Source of the DNA: Pectinophora gossypiella
Lineage: Eukaryota; Arthropoda; Insecta; Lepidoptera; Gelechiidae
Assembly (NCBI RefSeq): GCF_024362695.1
Contig: NC_065406.1
Coordinates: 15,934,001-15,998,000, forward strand
Length of the DNA: 64,000 nucleotides
Reading direction: 5' to 3'
The notes under the pieces: generated by a model
What the model was told of the DNA's origin: nothing
The model's input: the letters and a program-made list of their open reading frames with translations, nothing else
Database searches by the model: none
Shown here: positions 61,201 to 64,000 of the stretch, in pieces
Position numbering within the stretch: position 1 is the stretch's first letter
Layout of the letters: each line of letters opens with the position of its first letter
Position numbers and translations under genes: made by a program

Positions 61201-62287
61201 ATGCAATTTGATCTGTAAGGGTTGCAGGTATCAAAGGTCGTTCGGGAGGCTTTTCTTTCTGAAAACAAAAACGCGATTTTTCATTTACTTGGTCGCAGAT
61301 TTTAAATTCGGGGTAACACGATCCACGATTTTTTTATTAGTCACAAATAGTCCGCATACGAAAAAAATAAAGAAGTATGAAGTGTGTTAGTGACATCGCA
61401 AGAAGTACTCAGGGGGATAATTCAGACCATGATTCTGGGTTAATATCAAATGAAATTTTCTGTCAAAAATATCATGAACATTTTTATGTTTTTTTTTAAT
61501 TATGTTCTGATCCATATTTTTGCGACGGAAAATTCCACTTGATATCAACTCAGAATCATGGTTTAAATCATCCCTCAAAGTTTTACTTACGATGTCACTA
61601 ATAGCCTGTATTAAACAGCTGACTTTTCTGTAGCCTAGTTAGTGTCCCACTGCTGGGCAAAGGCCTCCCCCTTCTTTCTCCAACCCTCCCTATCTTGGGC
61701 ATCGCTCTGCCAAGTGTGCCGGAAGGCGTCCAGCTCGTCCCTCCACCGTCATCGTGGTCTGCCTCGTCGTCGACGACCCTGTGGGAACCAATCAGATGTA
61801 ATTTTGGCCCACTTTTCCGGATGCATACGGCAGACATGTCCCGCCCATTCCCACTTCAGTTTAGCAGATTTTTCTCCAACATCTGTTATTTGAGTTCTGA
61901 AGCGCAGTGTCGTGTTTCTAACTTTTGGACTTTTGATCCACCATAGGCGGAGATGGGCAATATGCACATGTCAATGAGTTTCCGCTTGAGACATATCGGG
62001 AGGTCACCTTTAATTAATTTATTCATCAACATAAGCAACATTGCACGACGAACTAACCACACCTCACCGAGCTTTCTATTAGATCAATGTGATAAGTGGT
62101 GAGCCATGTCGCCGGCTATAATGGTAATTAATAAAGAGAGTGTGTTTACCACTTTCATAACTTTGACAGCAAAGTATTTATGTTTGACATAGTTTATCGA
62201 ATCCAAGTCTCTATACAATATAGTATCTTCCGTGTCGAAAGCTATCCATTCTTTTGTACCGAAATCTCTAATCGATGTATTACTCAT
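43244..62287 (-). CDS. Divergent SLC6-type (sodium/neurotransmitter symporter fold) membrane protein, 13 exons
   Basis: Exons, 5' to 3' on the minus strand: 62287-62150, 61258-61131, 59156-59029, 58058-57941, 56870-56712, 55967-55838, 54429-54295, 53988-53902, 53173-53038, 52608-52496, 51382-51260, 44621-44448, 43450-43244. Every junction keeps phase; 591 codons plus TAG, a normal SLC6 length. Seen: hydrophobic segments at about 60-80, 90-115, 135-164, 240-257, 268-290, 347-368, 411-435, 445-461, 470-490, 507-520 and 540-566; a long loop with NVPWNRCAHDYYNITNRTVHC-type spacing (the SLC6 EL2 Cys pair) and four N-glycosylation sequons; and SGQWNATIIEIIALIWFYPY followed by GRLMEDM, matching TM10 and its RFxxDI end. 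The TM1 consensus GxGNxWRFP is absent (SPLKRQIFDVSYFYSD instead), and TM6 and TM8 lack the Na+ site residues. Insects have orphan SLC6 lineages, but this one looks unable to transport by the usual mechanism. Family assignment rests on layout and the TM10/EL2 motifs. Confidence 0.82.
43451..44447 (-). other. Intron 12 of the SLC6-like gene
   Basis: Contains a GTGTTAGTGACATCG MITE (43508-43883) with a SINE-like unit inserted in it (43591-43737). The open plus-strand frame at 43678-44070 crosses these elements and is not a gene. Confidence 0.7.
43591..43737 (-). repeat. SINE-like insertion inside a MITE, 12-bp target duplication
   Basis: Perfect TGTCGCAAAACT copies flank the insert (43579-43590 and 43736-43747, the latter overlapping its last two bases by definition of the repeat) and split a MITE arm. 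The same insert sequence (AAGAGCTGCGCTCTTGTCGG) occurs at 59465-59597. Confidence 0.85.
44781..45129 (-). repeat. Full-length SINE family B with 12-bp target duplication
   Basis: Perfect TGGATGCGGGAT copies at 44769-44780 and 45130-45141 define the ends. The tRNA-like head is at right on the minus strand (GCCTCCGTGGTCTAGTGGTT); the tail at left contains repeats of the AAACAT type. It is the reference copy for the other family B fragments here. Confidence 0.9.
46522..46656. mobile_element. TA-flanked MITE, CAGTCATGAG family
   Basis: Same ends as 1727-1869, with TA at 46520-46521 and 46657-46658. Confidence 0.75.
47278..47283 (+). promoter_or_regulatory. TATA box candidate of the nested peptide gene
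   Basis: TATAAA 77 nt before the ATG of the cysteine-rich peptide gene. A start about 30 nt downstream would leave a ~45-nt 5' UTR. No immune-type (kappaB-like) element was clearly seen nearby. Confidence 0.35.
47355..50169 (+). CDS. Secreted cationic six-cysteine peptide (defensin-like), two exons, nested antisense in an SLC6-like gene intron
   Basis: Exon 1 is 47355-47430 (ends C|gtaagt, phase 1); exon 2 is 50027-50169 (acceptor ttatag, starts GC); together 72 residues and TAA. Residues 1-21 are a signal peptide (MHLKIFLAIYIFTFFAGF, then ATA as the cleavage site). The mature ~51 residues carry Cys at 29, 42, 46, 59, 65 and 66: C-X12-C-X3-C-X12-C-X5-CC, with about ten Lys/Arg against three acidic residues. 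The C-x3-C ... C-x5-CC ending resembles beta- and big-defensin arrays (big defensins: X3 and X13-14, CC end), but the first spacing is wider, so the family is an inference. An antimicrobial or other secreted role is likely; a protease-inhibitor or venom-type scaffold cannot be excluded. A partial copy of the exon 1 end lies at 49893-49924. Confidence 0.8.
49376..49866. mobile_element. Tandem MITE pair (composite), second locus
   Basis: Same order, spacer and ends as 37847-38336. It lies between the two exons of the peptide gene. Confidence 0.85.
49893..49930 (+). pseudogene. Partial duplicate of the peptide gene's exon 1 end with splice donor
   Basis: TCGGTTTTGCAATGGGTGAA plus AGTTTTC|gtaagt parallels the end of exon 1 (CCGGTTTTGCAACGGCAGGA ... 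GGTTTTC|gtaagt) in sequence, length and phase. It lies 100 bp before exon 2 and just right of the composite MITE pair, so the rest of a duplicated exon may have been lost or displaced by that insertion. Confidence 0.55.
50165..50170 (+). terminator. AATAAA poly(A) signal overlapping the peptide gene stop codon
   Basis: The last codons are CTA AAA TAA followed by A, creating AATAAA across the stop. This is the same arrangement as at 21127-21132. Confidence 0.5.
50359..50662 (-). repeat. SINE family C, minus copy
   Basis: Nearly identical to 33480-33785 over its whole length, including CTCGGTGGCGCAGCGGTAAA at its minus-strand head. Confidence 0.85.
50663..50880 (+). repeat. SINE-like repeat with (GAT)n tail
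   Basis: The unit ACTATTCAGAGGCGGAGGAC to GATAAGAGCGTGGCTCTTAA then ATTGATGATGATGA also occurs at 54555-54766 and, degraded, inside the hAT element at 24425-24640. Confidence 0.75.
51441..51733 (-). repeat. tRNA-derived SINE, family A, minus copy
   Basis: Has the tail CTTCTTATCGTATTGGCTGT, the full body, and the B box GGTTCGAATCC (minus) near 51700. It lies about 60 bp upstream of exon 11 of the SLC6-like gene, in intron 10. Confidence 0.85.
52221..52451 (-). repeat. tRNA-derived SINE, family A, headless minus copy
   Basis: Body from TTATCGTGTTGGTTGTAAGG-like sequence to AACTAGGGACCACAAA. The tRNA head is missing. It ends about 45 bp downstream of SLC6-like exon 10 in transcript order. Confidence 0.8.
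52810..53030 (+). mobile_element. RTE-type LINE 3' fragment abutting a splice donor
   Basis: Contains GGCAAGATGGGAAGACAACA, WMSLAQDRKDGVKE in the plus frame, and GTGGGTGGACACAGGTTGAG with a TAGATAGATA tail. It ends within ~8 bp of the GT donor of SLC6-like exon 9 (53037-53036). Confidence 0.7.
53285..53392 (+). mobile_element. RTE-type LINE 3' end with GAT-rich tail
   Basis: Reads GGAGATCTTTGGGGGAGGCT, ...GGGCGTCGTACGGCTGATAA and a TGATGATGAT tail. This is the plus-strand version of the end at 34496-34577. Confidence 0.75.
53388..53610. mobile_element. Partial GGCCCCGATTCCTG-family MITE
   Basis: Left arm and middle only (TGGTGCTGATTCCTG ... GGCATAAAATTTATGGAACA ... CATATCAGCGAGATTCC). The right arm is lost. 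Confidence 0.65.
54555..54766 (+). repeat. SINE-like repeat, second copy of the 50663-50880 unit
   Basis: Shares GCGCCATCCCACTTGCGTCA and GATAAGAGCGTGGCTCTTAA and the GAT tail, and is followed at once by a family A SINE head (54771). Confidence 0.75.
54771..54932 (+). repeat. tRNA-derived SINE, family A, 5' half
   Basis: GGCCTCTGTGGTCCAGTGGT head and GGTTCAAATCC B box; the copy stops at GATGATCCGTGC. Confidence 0.8.
56246..56390. mobile_element. Second copy of the GGGGGGTTAAAATGGCCACA MITE
   Basis: The left end and AT-rich core match 13031-13165. The right terminus has been replaced by unrelated sequence. Confidence 0.7.
56958..57335 (+). repeat. SINE family E with tRNA-like head
   Basis: The head AGCCGTGGTAGCCCAGTTGG with B box GGTTCAAATCC runs into the GGCATTAACTACTTGTCCGG body and the GTGGGTCGATAGCGATAAGC block. 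This copy links the 6365-6432 head and the 7272-7620 body into one family. Confidence 0.8.
57401..57557. mobile_element. TA-flanked MITE, CAGTCATGAG family
   Basis: TA at 57399-57400 and 57558-57559. It carries an internal (TA)n run at 57522-57541. Confidence 0.75.
57597..57866 (-). mobile_element. RTE-type LINE C terminus and (CAT)n 3' end
   Basis: The minus frame contains IAKLEWQWAGHIARRTDGRW, RSVGRPATRWTDDLVKIAGS and LGEAYSQQWAS, the standard C terminus of lepidopteran RTE-type ORF2. It ends in CAT repeats at 57598-57615. Confidence 0.85.
58091..58165 (+). repeat. tRNA-derived SINE head, family A, next to a splice acceptor
   Basis: GGCCTCCGTGGTCCAGTGGT with GGTACGAATCC. It begins 31 bp upstream (in transcript sense) of the acceptor of SLC6-like exon 4. 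Confidence 0.8.
59465..59597 (-). repeat. SINE-like unit, same as the insert at 43591-43737
   Basis: Shares the CTCTCTCTCTTTATTTAAGA start and the GTGGTTGCCCCAATCGCCTT block. It directly follows a MITE right arm (59398-59456). Confidence 0.75.
59855..60045. repeat. Dispersed repeat with CTAGCTCAGCCGCTGGTGGG motif
   Basis: Three copies in the window: 42400-42600 (inverted), 53680-53830 and here. They share ACACAGA..CATTGACRT, GCATCT.TGTG.GTGA and the CTAGCTCAGCCGCTGGTGGG block ending in TTCTATACGTAGTA. No tRNA-like promoter was recognised. Confidence 0.65.
60332..60641. mobile_element. GGCCCCGATTCCTG-family MITE, complete
   Basis: Left TGGCCCCGATTCCTG, right CAGGAATTAGCACCA; long imperfect inverted arms (TAATTTTATTTTAAGTTATA inward). 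Confidence 0.8.
60731..61099. mobile_element. GGCCCCGATTCCTG-family MITE, complete, beside exon 2 of the SLC6-like gene
   Basis: Left TGGTGCTAATTCCT, right AGGAAACGGGGCCA. The right end is 31 bp from the splice donor of exon 2. Confidence 0.8.
61131..61258 (-). CDS. Exon 2 of the SLC6-like gene: TM1 region without the family signature
   Basis: 128 nt, entered in phase 0 after tttcag and left in phase 2 at TT|gtaagt. It encodes a short proline-rich N-terminal stretch, then LTDQIAFLCFFMWSPLKRQ and FDVSYFYSD. In SLC6 proteins this interval carries the unwound TM1 helix with the Na+ and substrate contacts. Here a Pro and three charged residues sit at that point. Confidence 0.8.
61380..61608. mobile_element. 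GTGTTAGTGACATCG MITE, single copy
   Basis: Inverted arms GTGTGTTAGTGACATCGCAA and TTACGATGTCACTAATAGCC around an AT-rich core, in intron 1 of the SLC6-like gene. Confidence 0.8.
61630..61970 (-). mobile_element. RTE-type LINE C-terminal fragment
   Basis: The minus frames carry SAKLKWEWAGHVCRMHPEKW and a GRRRRGRPR motif; a frameshift separates the last part. Same domain as 57597-57866 but a different subfamily. Confidence 0.8.
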
Positions 62288-64000
62288 GATAAGAACACGT
62301 TGACTCTACAAAAACTTAAATTCAATGCTACGACGTTACACTAATCTCCGTGTATTGATTGCATTATTTTATTTAATGTCATTTAGTACATTAAACCATT
62401 TAACTAAATCTTAGTTCCATGCAATGAGCACGATGTATTTCTATTTTCTTTGACGTGCAATATCAATCACGACATTAATTTTTATTATTCTTAAGTTTTT
62501 GACGTCAACGTCAATGTAACGACATTATTTTCCTTAACATTTGAAGAAAATCTCCTTTATCTGAACTCTAAATGCTGGCCATCATTAAAGGCGTTGCGCC
62601 GCGCTCTGGGAACCCGTTTTGATCCTTTTGTGGAATAGTAAGGATACTTACAAAAACGGAACCCTTTTATAATGTTGTGTGGTAACAAGATGATCAGCTT
62701 ATAAAAAAATATCTTGTTGAAAATACTCATGTTAGAAATACCTATAAAATGCCATCTAGCGGCATACGTTGGAACTCTTTTCGAGTGTTGCTTTTCTACA
62801 AAGTTTCTACGTCGTTCATTTTCATATTTTCCATCAGATGGCGCTGTCCGACAAAAAATACAAATCTTATTGTACTTTTCTGGAAACTCCTCAGATGGCG
62901 TGTAATTGTTTGAAAAGGTATCAGAGTACTTTAGTTACATTAGCAAATGTAATAAATAATGCTCCATGATATTAGCTCTTTTGTACTGTCTCGAAGACTT
63001 TAGAACTATGTCATATATTTTGTCATTTAATGAGACGTTAGATGCAACAGATTAGATTATTTGTGTGTTATTGTTAATTTTTGTGTCAGTTTTACAATAA
63101 ATGTTACTGAAAAGAGTAGTGTGAAAACGCCCTTAACAGTTATGTTAGTCAAACTCATACTCATTTTTTTTTTATTTAGTCCTCAACTAAATTACTCTTT
63201 GAATCGCCGAGAGCCTCCAGCGCCCCCCATTTGTCCGGCCAAGTAGTTACTAAAAAATGTGTTTTTAATAATTATTTTACGTTAATTTCACATTGAGCTA
63301 AGAAATCATACATCTATTGAGTGCTACGGATGTTATTAGAAGAATACTTTGCATAGTTTAGGTGAAATTCGAACATTATTTGTAGTAACAGGTTTGTTTA
63401 CCTTTTATGAAGATCATTTTTGAACGTAAGTTATACAATTAAGAGTAAGTATTTAAAAATAAAGTAAAATTAAAATTACACATCAAACTTAAAAATTAGA
63501 AAAATATTAGGTAAATATAAGTATAAGTAAATAAAAGTAATTAACATCTGTTGAGTTTTTTATAATCTATATAATTTTTTTTATAGTCCTTGAACGCATA
63601 CAAGTGATTACAGAACCCTTAGCGTCTTAAGAGATTTGTAGTAGAGGGATATATACATAAAGTATTGCTTTGTGATAATTAGTGATGAAACGGGCACACA
63701 AAGGGTCCGTGTGACCTCACAATTAATCCCATGACCCTCTTGCAGCAAGAACCTTGGACATAAATAGAATTCCATTATGTACAGAAATAGTCACAATAGC
63801 AAAAAATGTTTGCTTTATGTGACTGTGATTTTTGTGTTTGTGTTAATTCGAAAAACTTTAATACATACATACATAAACTTACGCCTATTTCTCACCTGGT
63901 TAAGCAGAGACTAATAAAAGTAAACCAAAAAAAAATACAAATAAAAAAATATTTATTCGGACAAAGTCAGTCATGTTCGGTCATGTTTGCCGAATGCAAC
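62288..64000. other. Upstream of the SLC6-like gene, no gene recognised
   Basis: AT-rich. Contains a fragment of the family E repeat (63200-63250, CCCCATTTGTCCGGCCAAGT) and, at the end, an ACGCCTATTTCTC SINE piece (63865-63930). Promoter elements for the minus-strand gene would lie at 62288 onward, but no clear TATA box was chosen. Confidence 0.45.

Overview
This window looks like lepidopteran (moth or butterfly) nuclear DNA. It is AT-rich, genes are split by long introns, and it is full of SINEs whose B box reads GGTTCGAATCC, SINE/LINE ends containing CCCACTGCTGGGCA, RTE- and CR1/Jockey-type LINE ends, and many MITEs. No bacterial-type genes, rRNA or CRISPR arrays were seen.

Nearly all open frames of 60-120 codons are repeat fragments or chance. 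The real genes only appear when short exons are chained by splice sites and codon phase, and three chain completely. (1) Plus strand, 1206-21131: twelve coding exons giving a 430-residue MINDY-4/4B family protein (FAM188B-like deubiquitinase fold). The catalytic cysteine position is arginine, so it is probably a pseudo-deubiquitinase. (2) Minus strand, 62287-43244: thirteen exons giving a 591-residue SLC6-type (sodium/neurotransmitter symporter fold) membrane protein. It keeps the family layout and the EL2 cysteine pair but has lost the TM1, TM6 and TM8 ion/substrate motifs. (3) Plus strand, 47355-50169: a two-exon gene nested antisense in the 6.6-kb intron 11 of gene 2. It encodes a 72-residue secreted cationic six-cysteine peptide resembling beta/big defensins.

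A fourth, partial minus-strand gene is supported by two phase-matched 3' exons (23922-23773 and 23637-23604) and a poly(A) signal. Two isolated exon candidates (25860-25929 plus, 40460-40359 minus) are weak.

Layout: 1-1205 upstream sequence; 1206-21131 MINDY-4-like gene with a 10.5-kb first intron full of SINEs and MITEs; 21132-43243 repeat-rich intergenic DNA holding a complete hAT-like element (24308-25636), a PIF/Harbinger-like MITE (27302-27702), perfect 4-nt-loop hairpins, LINE ends and a 220-bp 8-mer microsatellite; 43244-62287 SLC6-like gene with the nested peptide gene; 62288-64000 its upstream region. Genes 1 and 2 converge on the intergenic block. Nothing indicates that the genes act in one pathway; the clearest local relationship is the antisense nesting of the peptide gene.
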